DNA of 64,000 nt from positions 5,146,001 through 5,210,000 of the forward strand of contig NZ_CP114413.1 of the NCBI RefSeq assembly GCF_027270315.1, given 5' to 3'. The notes under the pieces are model-generated. The model was not told the DNA's origin. It ran no database searches and worked only from the letters and a program-made list of their open reading frames with translations. The translations under genes and the position numbers were made by a program. Of the stretch, positions 34,512 through 43,250 are shown piece after piece (position 1 is the first letter of the stretch; each line of letters begins with the position of its first letter). The DNA is from Streptomyces cinnabarinus. GTDB lineage: Bacteria; Actinomycetota; Actinomycetes; Streptomycetales; Streptomycetaceae.

Positions 34512-34715
34512 TCAGACGGGGGTGACGTTCTCCGCCTGCGGGCCCTTCGGGCCCTGGGTCACGTCGAAGGAGACCTGCTGGTTCTCCTCCAGCGAACGGA
34601 AGCCGCTCGCGTTGATCGCGGAGTAGTGGACGAAGACGTCGGGGCCGCCGCCCTCCTGGGCGATGAAGCCAAAGCCCTTTTCGGCGTTGAACCACTTAAC
34701 GGTTCCGGTAGCCAT
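34512..34715 (-). CDS. Cold-shock protein (CspA family)
   Basis: A 67-residue OB-fold RNA chaperone with the two RNP motifs KGFGFIAQ (RNP1) and VFVHYSAI (RNP2), opening MATGTVKWFNAEKG. It melts secondary structure in mRNA and is usually abundant. The start ATG 34715 follows a near-perfect AAGGAGGG ribosome-binding site. A leader of about 110 bases from a promoter at 34833-34861 is typical of cold-shock genes. It ends before a bidirectional terminator. Confidence 0.97.
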   Translation of the reverse strand: MATGTVKWFNAEKGFGFIAQEGGGPDVFVHYSAINASGFRSLEENQQVSFDVTQGPKGPQAENVTPV

Positions 34716-34832
34716 AAGCCCTCCTTGGGCCCAAAGGGTTGCCCTGCTCCAGAACCTGCAAGTGTGAGAGCAAATGCCTGCACTGCATACGTCTGAAAAC
34801 GACTAGAGCCCGCGGTTACATGCTCCGCAGGC

Positions 34833-34861
34833 TCTGTACTGCAAGGGAAACCAAACTGCAA
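34833..34861 (-). promoter_or_regulatory. Probable promoter of the cold-shock gene
   Basis: On the minus strand TTGCAG (34861-34856) and TACAGA (34838-34833) are spaced 17 bases apart and read toward the cold-shock gene. This would give a leader of roughly 110 bases with inverted-repeat segments such as AGAGCC/GGCTCT. It is a pattern match only. Confidence 0.5.
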
Positions 34862-34982
34862 CTTGCGGGCGAGCCTAGCACGGGGGCAGCCGAAAGCAAT
34901 AGAGGTCAAGATCACGTCACCCGGACGTTTGAAGATCCTGAAAATGGGTTGACGTCGGGGCCGGATTCTGGAGCGTACCTCA

Positions 34983-34988
34983 TAGGGT
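34983..34988 (+). promoter_or_regulatory. Possible -10 element of mqnA
   Basis: TAGGGT lies 13 bases before the GTG start of mqnA. It would place a transcription start very close to the start codon, so the mRNA may be nearly leaderless. No clear ribosome-binding site precedes the start, which fits. No good -35 box was found at the usual distance. Confidence 0.3.
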
Positions 34989-35001
34989 CTAGCCTCGCGA
35001 T

Positions 35002-35850
35002 GTGGACAATTCTCGCACCCGGCCGCGCGTCGGCCACATCCAGTTCCTGAACTGCCTGCCCCTGTACTGGGGGCTCGCGAGAACGGGCACGCTCCTCGAC
35101 TTCGAGCTGACCAAGGACACCCCGGAGAAGCTCAGCGAGCAGCTGGTGCGGGGAGACCTCGACATCGGGCCCATCACCCTGGTCGAGTTCCTCAAGAACG
35201 CAGACGACCTGGTCGCCTTCCCCGACATCGCGGTCGGCTGCGACGGACCGGTGATGTCGTGCGTGATCGTCTCGCAGCTCCCGCTGGACCGGCTGGACGG
35301 CGCCCGGGTCGCCCTGGGCTCCACCTCCCGCACCTCTGTCCGCCTCGCCCAGCTCCTGCTGGCCGACCGGTACGGCGTCCGGCCCGACTACTACACCTGC
35401 CCGCCCGACCTCAGCCTGATGATGCAGGAGGCGGACGCGGCCGTACTGATCGGTGACGCGGCGCTGCGGGCGAACCTGCTGGACGGCCCCCGCTACGGCC
35501 TGGAGGTCCATGACCTCGGCACGCTGTGGAAGGAGTGGACGGGCCTGCCGTTCGTCTTCGCCGTGTGGGCCGCCCGCCGGGACTACCTGGAACGCGAGCC
35601 GGTGATCACCCGCAAGGTCCACGAGGCGTTCCTCGACTCCCGCAACCTCTCCCTGGAGGAGGTCGGCAAGGTCGCCGAACAGGCGGCCCGCTGGGAGGCG
35701 TTCGACGAGCGGATCCTGGAGCGCTACTTCACCACCCTCGACTTCCGCTTCGGCGCTCCGCAGCTGGCGGCGGTCGCCGAGTTCGCCCGGCGGGTGGGTC
35801 CGACCACGGGCTTCCCGGCGGATGTGAAGGTGGACCTGCTCCAGCCGTGA
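35002..35850 (+). CDS. mqnA: Menaquinone biosynthesis enzyme MqnA (chorismate dehydratase)
   Basis: A 282-residue enzyme of the periplasmic-binding-like MqnA/MqnD fold but without a signal peptide. Opening RVGHIQFLNCLPLYWGLA and the segment LRGDLDIGPI-like VRGDLDIGPITLVEFLKN are typical of MqnA. It dehydrates chorismate to 3-enolpyruvyl benzoate, the first step of the futalosine route, and feeds MqnE at 21328. GTG 35002 is the start. It is followed by a Ser/Thr kinase gene after 58 bases. Confidence 0.93.
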   Translation: MDNSRTRPRVGHIQFLNCLPLYWGLARTGTLLDFELTKDTPEKLSEQLVRGDLDIGPITLVEFLKNADDLVAFPDIAVGCDGPVMSCVIVSQLPLDRLDGARVALGSTSRTSVRLAQLLLADRYGVRPDYYTCPPDLSLMMQEADAAVLIGDAALRANLLDGPRYGLEVHDLGTLWKEWTGLPFVFAVWAARRDYLEREPVITRKVHEAFLDSRNLSLEEVGKVAEQAARWEAFDERILERYFTTLDFRFGAPQLAAVAEFARRVGPTTGFPADVKVDLLQP

Positions 35851-35908
35851 AGTCGTAGTCTGCTGGGGAGCTTTACGGGGGGCTTCTGTGTATACGGGGG
35901 AGGGCGTC

Positions 35909-37585
35909 ATGCAGCCGCTGGGAGTCGACGAGCCGGCCACCGTGGGGCCGTACCGGCTGCTCGGCCGGCTCGGCTCCGGTGGCATGGGCCGGGTCTACCT
36001 GGGCCGCAGCGCCGGTGGCCGCACGGTCGCCGTCAAGATCGTGCATCCGCACTTCGCGCTCGACGAGGAGTTCCGGGCCCGCTTCCGGCGTGAGGTCGAG
36101 GCCGCCCGCCGGGTCGGCGGAGCGTGGACGGCATCCGTCCTGGACGCCGACCCGGAGGCGTCGGTGCCGTGGGTCGCTACGGCGTACGCGGCCGGACCGT
36201 CCCTGACCACGGCGGTGACCGACTCCGGCGCGCTGCCCGCGCACACGGTACGGGTGCTGGGGGCCGGGCTCGCGGAGGCGCTGGCGGCGGTGCACGAGCT
36301 GGGACTCGTGCACCGGGACGTCAAGCCGTCCAACGTCCTGCTGACCCTCGACGGCCCGCTCCTGATCGACTTCGGCATCGCCCGCGCCACGGACGGCACG
36401 GCGTCGCTCACCTCGACCGGCGTCTCGATCGGCTCGCCCGGCTACATGTCGCCCGAGCAGATCCTCGGCAAGGGCGTCACGGGCGCGGCGGACGTCTTCT
36501 CCCTGGGCGCCGTGCTGGCGTACGCGGCTACGGGGGAACAGCCCTTCCCCGGTGACTCCTCGGCGGCCCTGCTCTACAAGGTCGTGCACGAGGAGCCCGA
36601 ACTCGGCTCGCTGGAGGGCGAGTTGCGGGAGGTGGTGGAGGCGTGCCTGGACAAGACGCCCGCCGCCCGGCCCACGCCCGGTGAACTGGCCCGGCGGCTC
36701 GCTCCGCAGGGCGCGGCGGGGCTGGTGGCCCAGGGGTGGCTGCCGGGGGCGCTGGTGGAGCGGGTGAGCCGGAGCGCGGTGCAGGTGCTGAACCTGGAGG
36801 CCACGGGCGGGGATCAGCCTTCGGGGCTGGTGGGGTTCAGCAGTCCTTCGGTGGGGTCGGTGGGGTCCGTAGGCCCCGTGGGGTCCGTCGCGTCCGTCGG
36901 GGAGTTCGGGCCGCCGCCGGTGATGACGCCCCCCGTTTCCTCGTCAGTGCCCGTCCCCGTTCCCGAGCCACGTGATGCCGTACCGGGGCAGACCCCGCCG
37001 CCCGGCAGGCTGTCGGTGTCCGTCGCGGCGACCTCGGCGCCGGGAGCCGGTGGCAAGGGGCGCCGGATGAGCTGCACGGTGGCGCTTGCGGTGGCCGGCG
37101 CGCTGGCGGCGGTGACGGTGGGCTCGGTGTTCGTCCTCGACCTGCTGCCGGACAACTCCGCCGACGACCAGGCCGGTTCGGGCGCCGACTCGTCCTATTC
37201 CGACGCCCCCAGCGCCTCCGCCCCTGCGTCGAAGGGCACCCTGGAGCCCTACCTCGGCACCTGGGAGGGCCAGGGAGTGGCCCTGGACGGCAAGCTTCCC
37301 CTCGGCACGTTCCGCCTCACCGTCAAGGAGGCCGAGCCGGGCGACAAGCTGGGCACCGTCCGCCAGACGGACCTGCTCGGCGGCGTCTGCAACGACGTAC
37401 TGACCCTGAAGTCGGTGTCCGCCAAGCGGCTGGTGGCGACGTCCGTGGGCGCCGAGTCCAACCACAAGGGCTGCAACCCGGCGGCCACGACCGTCACGCT
37501 CACCCCGGTGGGCGATGACCTCGACTACGCCTCGGACAGCGAGGAGTCGGGGAACCCGACGTCCCGGCTGTCGAGGATCGGCTGA
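35909..37585 (+). CDS. Receptor-type Ser/Thr protein kinase next to secretion ATPase
   Basis: A 558-residue kinase. The catalytic domain covers about residues 12-265: glycine loop GRLGSGGMGRVYLG, VAVKIVHP with the ATP lysine, H-R-D-V-K-P-S-N catalytic loop, D-F-G and the activation segment ending GSPGYMSPEQ, so it should be active. A Ser/Val/Gly and Pro-rich linker follows, then one membrane helix near residues 390-412 (CTVALAVAGALAAVTVGSVF) and an extracytoplasmic domain of about 145 residues with two Cys. ATG 35909 has a strong GGGGGAGGG site; GTG 35888 is an alternative. It converges on the secretion ATPase gene, with 12 bases between. Kinase-TM-ectodomain recalls firmicute EssB topology, but EssB is a pseudokinase. 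Confidence 0.9.
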   Translation: MQPLGVDEPATVGPYRLLGRLGSGGMGRVYLGRSAGGRTVAVKIVHPHFALDEEFRARFRREVEAARRVGGAWTASVLDADPEASVPWVATAYAAGPSLTTAVTDSGALPAHTVRVLGAGLAEALAAVHELGLVHRDVKPSNVLLTLDGPLLIDFGIARATDGTASLTSTGVSIGSPGYMSPEQILGKGVTGAADVFSLGAVLAYAATGEQPFPGDSSAALLYKVVHEEPELGSLEGELREVVEACLDKTPAARPTPGELARRLAPQGAAGLVAQGWLPGALVERVSRSAVQVLNLEATGGDQPSGLVGFSSPSVGSVGSVGPVGSVASVGEFGPPPVMTPPVSSSVPVPVPEPRDAVPGQTPPPGRLSVSVAATSAPGAGGKGRRMSCTVALAVAGALAAVTVGSVFVLDLLPDNSADDQAGSGADSSYSDAPSASAPASKGTLEPYLGTWEGQGVALDGKLPLGTFRLTVKEAEPGDKLGTVRQTDLLGGVCNDVLTLKSVSAKRLVATSVGAESNHKGCNPAATTVTLTPVGDDLDYASDSEESGNPTSRLSRIG

Positions 37586-37597
37586 CCGTCCGGGCGG

Positions 37598-40500
37598 TCA
37601 GCCGGGAACCACGACCGTCCGCAGCTCGCCGTCGCCCAGGTGCAGCATGCCCTTGCCGGGGACCGCCTGGCCGCCGACCATGCTGCGGTTGAGGCGGACG
37701 CCGATCAGGTCGCCGCTGGAGGACTCCTGCGGGGAGAGCAGGATGCCGCGGCGGCCCTTCTTCGCGTCGACCTGCCAGCCGGAGAAGCCGCTGCACACGT
37801 CCTCCTCGTCACCGGCGATGACGAGCGCGAGCCCGCGTTCGGCGCCCCGGGAGACGATCTTCTTCATCTGGCTCTCGGCGTCGACGTCCTCAAGGATCTC
37901 GCCGTCGTCGATGAGGACCACGACCGGGTTCTCGATCGACGGCTCGGCGTCGTCGATGAGCTCCTCGAACTCGTCCTCGTCGATGTCGTCGCCCGTGTAG
38001 ACCTTCAGCACGCCTTCCACACCGTCGAGTTGGCGGACGGGCGACTGGCGCGGAGCGGCGACTATCAGGCGTGCGCCCTGCGCGAGGAACGACTGCGCGA
38101 AGTTCATCAGGACGGTCGAGCGACCGGACTTCGCCGGGCCCGCGATGACGAACGACGGCACGCCCTGCGCGAGGTCGGGGCCGAAGCCGACGATCTCGTC
38201 GCCGCCGATACCGGCCAGCGCGTACAGCTTGGAGCGGGAGACATCCGGGTCCCGCAGCTCCCAGGCCTCCGCGAAGGAGATCCGGCTGGGCAGGCTGTCC
38301 ACCCGGAACGGCCGCCTGGCCCTCGGCACTTCGGCGTCCCGAGCGGCCGCCGCCTCCCCGATCGCGGCCAGCGCCGCGGCCTGCCCCTGACCGGTGGTGT
38401 CCTCGGCGAGCAGCGCGAACTGGGTCTCCGTACCGGCCTCGTTCTTGAAGGCACGGCCGGGCGGGATCTCCTCGGGCACCTTGCGCGCCGGGATGCCGAG
38501 CGTGGAGAAGTCGGAGCGGTCGGACAGCCGCAGACCGTACTTCTCCTCGGTGAGGGTCGCGATACGGCCCACCAGAAGCGTCCGGTCACCGGTGAGGACG
38601 AGGTGGATGCCGACGCTCGCGCCCTCGCGCATCATCGTCTGCAACTCGTCGGTCAGCGCGCCGTGGTCGACCTCGCCGAGGGTGGGCACCCAGCCCTCCC
38701 AGCGGTCCAGCAGGATCACGATGTGTGCCAGCCGCTCGTCCTCGCCGACCGCGGCCCGCTGCTCCCCGATGTCCGCGAAGCCCTTGTCGGCGAGCAGGTT
38801 CTGGCGGCGGTCCATCTCGCCCTTGAGCCGGTTGACGAGCCGCACGACCCGCTCGGTCTGATTACGGCTGACGACCGCGCCGACGTGCGGCAGCCGGGTC
38901 AGCGCGTTCAGGGCGCCGTTGCCGCAGTCGATGCCGTACATGTGCACATCGGCGGTGGAGTGCGTACGGGCCAGCGAGCCGGCGATGGTCCGGAGGATCT
39001 GCGAACGTCCGCTGCGCGGGGCGCCGCCGATCATCAGATGCCCGAAACTCGCGAAATCGATGGCCACCGGGCGGCGGGACTGCATCGCCGGAAGGTCCTC
39101 GACACCGAAGGCCGCGGGCGCCAGCCTGCCCGGCGCGGGCGTGAACTCCGGGGCCGGAATATCGTCGAGCAGCAACTGCTCGTCGAGCGCCGGCAGCCAG
39201 GGGCTGTGCTGCGGCGGGATGCCGAGCGAGCGGTTGGCGTCCCGGATGGTGTCGACGAGCACCTTCAGGTCGGTGATCTCCTCGTCCTCGCGCGACTCGG
39301 CCTTCGGCTTGGTGAGGGCGGCCCGTCCGAGGTCCTCCCAGGCCAGCGGGCCGACCCAGGGCATGAGGACAGCGGGGTCCGCGGCACCGGGGCGACGACC
39401 ACCGACGCGGCCCGACTGGAACGGCACCAGCGAGGCGTGCCCGAGACGGACGTACGCCCGACCCGGCGTGTTCTTCGAGATGTGCCCGGCCTCGGGGGAG
39501 TCGATGACGTCCGACGACTCGCCGCCGTCGGTCACGCGCAGCGCGATCCGGAGGTTGGTGTTGGCGCGGATCTCGGGCGACACCACACCGGAGGGCCGCT
39601 GGGTGGCGAGGAGGAGGTGGATACCGAGGGAACGCCCTCGCTGAGCGATGTTGACGAGCCCCGTGACGAAGTCGGGCAGGTCACGGACCATCGAGGCGAA
39701 CTCGTCGATGACGATGAGGAGTCGGGGGACCGGCTTGTGGGACGGATCCCTGCGCACCAGGTCCTGGTAGTCCTCGATGTCCTTGGCGTCGGCGGCGGCC
39801 AGGATGTGCTCGCGGCGGTGCAGCTCGGCGCCCAGCGACTCCAGCGCCCGCTCCACGAGGTGGGCGTCGAGGTCGGTCACCATGCCGACGGTGTGCGGGA
39901 GATGGACACAGTCCTTGAACGCCGCGCCACCCTTGTAGTCGACGAGGACGAAGGTCATGTTCTCCGGCGTGTTCGCCACGGCGAGCGCCGCGACGATGGT
40001 CTGGAGCAGCTCGGACTTGCCCGAACCGGTCGTACCGGCGATGAGACCGTGCGGACCGTCCTTGCGGATGTCGATCCCGAAGGCCCCGTCGTACGACTCA
40101 CCGATGACGGCCATCGTCGACTGCCCGCCCATCCGCCAGCGCGCGACGATGGCGTCGCCCGTGGGCGGCTCCAGCTGAAGCACATCGAGCAGTCGGCTGG
40201 CGCCCGGCAGCGCCGAGTCCTCGGTCTCCCCGCTGATGTCGCGCAGCGAGGACAGCGAACGGGCCAGCCGCAGACACCAGGAGGGCGACACGAAGTCGGG
40301 CCGTACGTCCTTGCGCCGCTCGGCGCCCGCCTCCTCCACCCGCAGCCGCAGCTTGTCCGGCTGGTGGGCGTGGGCGGGCTCGGGAGCGGCCTGATGCCAC
40401 GCCTGGAAGGAGGGGAAACCGCCGGGAGCCTGCTGCTGATGAGCCTGCGGCGCCTGCTGCTGCTCCTCGGCCTTCGGCTCGGCCACGACGAACGCCTGGC

Positions 40501-42259
40501 ACTCGCCCGGCAGGAACCGCTCCTCGGCGTCGAGGCAGAGGGCGTACATCGAGACGGCCGGCCCCTCGCGCAGCAGCCGTACGACACCGGGCAGCGACCG
40601 CAGCCGACGCGAACCGTCCCAGACGACCACGATGTCCGGGTCGCTGAACGTGGTGCCCTGGCTCCGGTTCTGCTCTGCGGCCTTCTTCCGGGCGTCGAGG
40701 ATCTGCGTCAGCTCACCGATCCGGGCGCCGACGGTCTCGGCGTCGGTGCCGATGAGGACGTTGATGTCCTGGCCGCTCGCGGGCCTGGCATGCGGCAGCC
40801 ACCGCACCCACTCCCAACTGTCCTGCGCGGTCTGCTCGCTGAGGACGTAGAACTGCACGTCCATGGGACTGTGCAGCGCGGCGGTCTGGGCGACGGCCCA
40901 ACGCCCCATGGCACGGGCGGAATCCCCGGGCCCCGCCATACCGATGACGCCCAGCCCGCGCAGATTGAGCGCGACGGGCGCGTCCTCGATCTTCCAGGTG
41001 ACCTCACGCTTGTGGTCGTCCTGCTCGGGGTCGTCGAGGATGACCTCGGAGGGGAGTTGGCCGGTCCCGACGCGGAGCAGGAGATGGTCGCGGTCGGTAC
41101 GGCGCCGCTCCCAGAGCCGGGTACGCGGCCCGGTGCCGAGGGAGAGCACGATGGCCGGATCGGGAATGGCCTGCCGTCGGTCGTTCCGCTCGGTGACCAG
41201 CGCGTCCTGGGCGTCCTGCTCGATGCGGGCCTTCTGCTCCTCGTACTCCTTGACCTGCTTCGCGTGCGACTTACGGCCGTGCTTCTTGTCGTTGTAGTAG
41301 TTCGCGAAGAGCAGGATCGGGCTGAGGCCCGCCATGATCAGGTAGTACCAGCGCTGGAAGATCAACACGGCGACCACGGCACCGACGAGCGGCGTGAGCG
41401 CCATCAGCCAGGGCAGCGGCCGGGCCTCGTACTCACGGGGCGAGGACGGCAGCCGGAAGCGGGTCTGCCGCTCGGGGGGCCGCAGTCGCGGGGGCCGGTT
41501 GTAGTCGAGACCTATGCTGTCGTCGGACCACTTGAGGGCGGCGTTGGGAGGGGAGTAACGGGTGAGTTCGAGAAGGGTGTTACCGACGGCGATGTGAGCG
41601 CCGAGGGTCCATATGTCGGGGTCGGGCGGAGGGGCCGGGGCTTCTTCCTGAGCCTCGTCCTCTTGTTGCTTCTTCTTCTTGCGCTTCTTCTTCTCCTCCT
41701 TCTTGTCCTCCTTGGGGTTGAGGATGTCCTCGATGGAGGTGCCGTCGAGAGTGGCGGCCTCGGTGTCACCGTGGATCTTGAACCGGCAGGTGCCGTCGGT
41801 GGAGACGGAGAGGGTGAGGGCGCGGTCGTCGAGTTCGGGATCGTCGATCCGGATGTGGCCGGCGGGCCCGCTGCCGATGTCGTAGCGCCCGACGCCGAGC
41901 CGGTGGACGTACCCGGCGACGGGCCCGCCGACGACACGGAGCTCGACCAGCCCGGTGGGCTCGCCGGGCAGGCACCCCGAGGGATCCTGGAGGCTGACGA
42001 CGGCGCCTTCGCGCAGGGGTGAGTTGAGGACCGTGGCGGCGGGATCGACGGCATAGCCGTCGACGTAGAGCAGGGGAGCGTTGTTGCCGGGCACGTGGTG
42101 CGGCTGCTGCCCGATGGGAATGATCTGAGCCCCGCTGTGGCCGACCTGCTTGGCCAACTCCTGCGCGATGTCCCCCATGGTGGACTCAGGATCGGCATCG
42201 AGTACGACGTCGGCGGTGCCGCCGCCGAACGGGTCGACGACGGTCAGAGTCAGGCGCAC
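37598..42259 (-). CDS. eccC: EccC/EssC-type type VII secretion ATPase with ubiquitin-like and FHA-like N-terminus
   Basis: A 1553-residue FtsK/SpoIIIE-type secretion motor. Residues 1-95 look ubiquitin-like (LTLTVVDPFGGGTADVVLDA, then VNS-like PLREGAVVSL). About 105-180 is an FHA-like domain (LGVGRYDIGSGPAGHIRIDD), followed by a Lys/Glu run near 185-215, two membrane helices near 285-335 (LMALTPLVGAVVAVLIF and YYLIMAGLSPILLFANYY), and three FtsK-type ATPase domains. Walker A of domain 1 is canonical, GTTGSGKS near 740. Domains 2 (GAPRSGRS, near 1085) and 3 (GPAKSGRS, near 1378) have Arg in place of Lys. It would energise secretion of WXG100-type substrates. GTG 42259 follows GGGGAGGAC. Size and layout match EssC more than mycobacterial EccC. 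Confidence 0.92.
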   Translation of the reverse strand: MRLTLTVVDPFGGGTADVVLDADPESTMGDIAQELAKQVGHSGAQIIPIGQQPHHVPGNNAPLLYVDGYAVDPAATVLNSPLREGAVVSLQDPSGCLPGEPTGLVELRVVGGPVAGYVHRLGVGRYDIGSGPAGHIRIDDPELDDRALTLSVSTDGTCRFKIHGDTEAATLDGTSIEDILNPKEDKKEEKKKRKKKKQQEDEAQEEAPAPPPDPDIWTLGAHIAVGNTLLELTRYSPPNAALKWSDDSIGLDYNRPPRLRPPERQTRFRLPSSPREYEARPLPWLMALTPLVGAVVAVLIFQRWYYLIMAGLSPILLFANYYNDKKHGRKSHAKQVKEYEEQKARIEQDAQDALVTERNDRRQAIPDPAIVLSLGTGPRTRLWERRRTDRDHLLLRVGTGQLPSEVILDDPEQDDHKREVTWKIEDAPVALNLRGLGVIGMAGPGDSARAMGRWAVAQTAALHSPMDVQFYVLSEQTAQDSWEWVRWLPHARPASGQDINVLIGTDAETVGARIGELTQILDARKKAAEQNRSQGTTFSDPDIVVVWDGSRRLRSLPGVVRLLREGPAVSMYALCLDAEERFLPGECQAFVVAEPKAEEQQQAPQAHQQQAPGGFPSFQAWHQAAPEPAHAHQPDKLRLRVEEAGAERRKDVRPDFVSPSWCLRLARSLSSLRDISGETEDSALPGASRLLDVLQLEPPTGDAIVARWRMGGQSTMAVIGESYDGAFGIDIRKDGPHGLIAGTTGSGKSELLQTIVAALAVANTPENMTFVLVDYKGGAAFKDCVHLPHTVGMVTDLDAHLVERALESLGAELHRREHILAAADAKDIEDYQDLVRRDPSHKPVPRLLIVIDEFASMVRDLPDFVTGLVNIAQRGRSLGIHLLLATQRPSGVVSPEIRANTNLRIALRVTDGGESSDVIDSPEAGHISKNTPGRAYVRLGHASLVPFQSGRVGGRRPGAADPAVLMPWVGPLAWEDLGRAALTKPKAESREDEEITDLKVLVDTIRDANRSLGIPPQHSPWLPALDEQLLLDDIPAPEFTPAPGRLAPAAFGVEDLPAMQSRRPVAIDFASFGHLMIGGAPRSGRSQILRTIAGSLARTHSTADVHMYGIDCGNGALNALTRLPHVGAVVSRNQTERVVRLVNRLKGEMDRRQNLLADKGFADIGEQRAAVGEDERLAHIVILLDRWEGWVPTLGEVDHGALTDELQTMMREGASVGIHLVLTGDRTLLVGRIATLTEEKYGLRLSDRSDFSTLGIPARKVPEEIPPGRAFKNEAGTETQFALLAEDTTGQGQAAALAAIGEAAAARDAEVPRARRPFRVDSLPSRISFAEAWELRDPDVSRSKLYALAGIGGDEIVGFGPDLAQGVPSFVIAGPAKSGRSTVLMNFAQSFLAQGARLIVAAPRQSPVRQLDGVEGVLKVYTGDDIDEDEFEELIDDAEPSIENPVVVLIDDGEILEDVDAESQMKKIVSRGAERGLALVIAGDEEDVCSGFSGWQVDAKKGRRGILLSPQESSSGDLIGVRLNRSMVGGQAVPGKGMLHLGDGELRTVVVPG

Positions 42260-42282
42260 GTCTCTTGTCCTCCCCGCTGCCC

Positions 42283-42312
42283 CTGTGACCGCTTCCGCAA
42301 CGCGGGTCACAG
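42283..42312. promoter_or_regulatory. Inverted repeat in the promoter region between the secretion ATPase and WXG100-like genes
   Basis: CTGTGACC at 42283-42290 pairs with GGTCACAG at 42305-42312 around a 14-base spacer, 24 bases above the ATPase start. The divergent 331-base gap (42260-42590) also holds a TAGGCT that could be a -10 for the WXG100-like gene near 42458. It may be an operator or a leader hairpin. No other feature was seen in this gap. Confidence 0.45.
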
Positions 42313-42590
42313 TTGGAGCCGACGATATCTGCTGCGGTGCTGGGCGGCACAGCGGGTCGGGGCCGGACCTTCCCGATGGCAATGACTTGTGCGGGTGTTG
42401 TTACGACCTCAGGACGCCTTGTTCACGACGCTGGGATGTGACACCTCAGGGCGCACAAGTAGGCTGCTGCCTCAAGAGCGGACGATCACACCGGCTGTCG
42501 CGCGCGAGTTGACGCCGGCCGGGACTGTCGGACCGCAAACAGGGAGCCACGGGGGTTGGCCCTGCGGCATTTTGGATAGGGAGCGGCTTC

Positions 42591-42893
42591 ATGGCCAAGG
42601 ACCTTGACATCACATATCAGGACATGCGGGACGCGGCCAAGCATGTCGTGAAGGAAAAGGAAAGGCTCCAGGAGAAGCTCGACGGCCTCCGCAAGTACAT
42701 CGGCAACCTGGTCGAGTCCGGCTATGTCACGAAGAGCTCGTCCAAGGCCTTCGACGAGAACTTCGAGGAGTTCGTGAAGGGTTCCAAGGACACGCTGGAC
42801 GGTCTGGACGGCATGGGTGACTACCTGACCATGGCGGCGGACAAGTTCGAGCAGATCGACGACGAGCTGGCGAAGCAGGCTCGGAGCAAGTGA
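42591..42893 (+). CDS. WXG100-like small helical protein
   Basis: A 100-residue all-helical protein without signal peptide, divergent from the secretion ATPase gene. The size and predicted helix-turn-helix hairpin match WXG100 (EsxA-like) substrates, but the turn reads ESGYVTKSSSKAFDENF and has no W-x-G. Its C-terminal ADKFEQIDDELAKQ shares an F-x3-D-D-[ED]-L-A element with two other small proteins here (47651 and 61277), reminiscent of the Y-x3-D/E export signal with Phe for Tyr. The start follows AGGGAG. The role as a secreted substrate is inferred. Confidence 0.75.
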   Translation: MAKDLDITYQDMRDAAKHVVKEKERLQEKLDGLRKYIGNLVESGYVTKSSSKAFDENFEEFVKGSKDTLDGLDGMGDYLTMAADKFEQIDDELAKQARSK

Positions 42894-42967
42894 GTTCCTG
42901 AACTTCCGGTGCGGCGAGGCGATGAGTCGCCTCGCCGCACCGTGAGACCCCGGTGTCCGGGGGTCGT

Positions 42968-43250
42968 TCAGAAGTCCTGTGACCGGTAGTCACCGAAGCC
43001 GAGCTTCTTCCCCTCGGTGTCCGAGGATTTCGACCCGGATGTGGCCGTCGGATTACGGGTGATGACGGGGCTGACGGAATCCGGCATCCGCAATTCCGCG
43101 GCATGGTCCAGAACGGTCCGCCGCTGTCGCGGAGTCAAGGCGTCCAGGAGGATCAGGTCCCGTGGCGGCGCCAGATGGCGGGTGAGCCGGCCTCGCTCTG
43201 TACGTCTTTTCTGTACGCCTTTCCAGGGGATGCGAATGCCCAGCGCCGGT
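42968..43250 (-). pseudogene. Probable remnant of a minus-strand gene (3' end only)
   Basis: The minus strand reads an unbroken, protein-like frame of about 95 codons ending in TGA at 42970-42968: IPWKGVQKRRTERGRLTRHL, LILLDALTPRQRRTVLDHAA and a Gly/Ser/Thr-rich tail ending FGDYRSQDF. The frame has mostly G/C third bases like neighbouring genes. It has no ATG or GTG start before it runs into the GGTGAC repeats and a stop at 43346, apart from an internal Met near 43085. It is best read as a truncated gene whose 5' part was lost, possibly when the neighbouring block arrived. This gap (42894-43235) holds nothing else. Confidence 0.4.

Noticed and set aside
36830..36910. Possible tandem-repeat array in the kinase gene
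   Set aside because: GGGGTCCGT-like units just encode a Gly/Ser/Val linker within the kinase; not a CRISPR or mobile element.
37640..42022. 1460-codon plus-strand frame opposite the secretion ATPase
   Set aside because: Product is Asp/Gly/Arg/Glu-rich without domains, and the opposite strand clearly encodes the ATPase.
42591..42893. Strict WXG100 motif in the small protein
   Set aside because: No W-x-G is present in the turn; it is called WXG100-like by size, helices and context only.
43017..43235. Upstream extension of the 43236 gene
   Set aside because: The first 73 codons are Arg/Ser-rich and antisense to the better minus-strand remnant; a good ribosome-binding site precedes ATG 43236.
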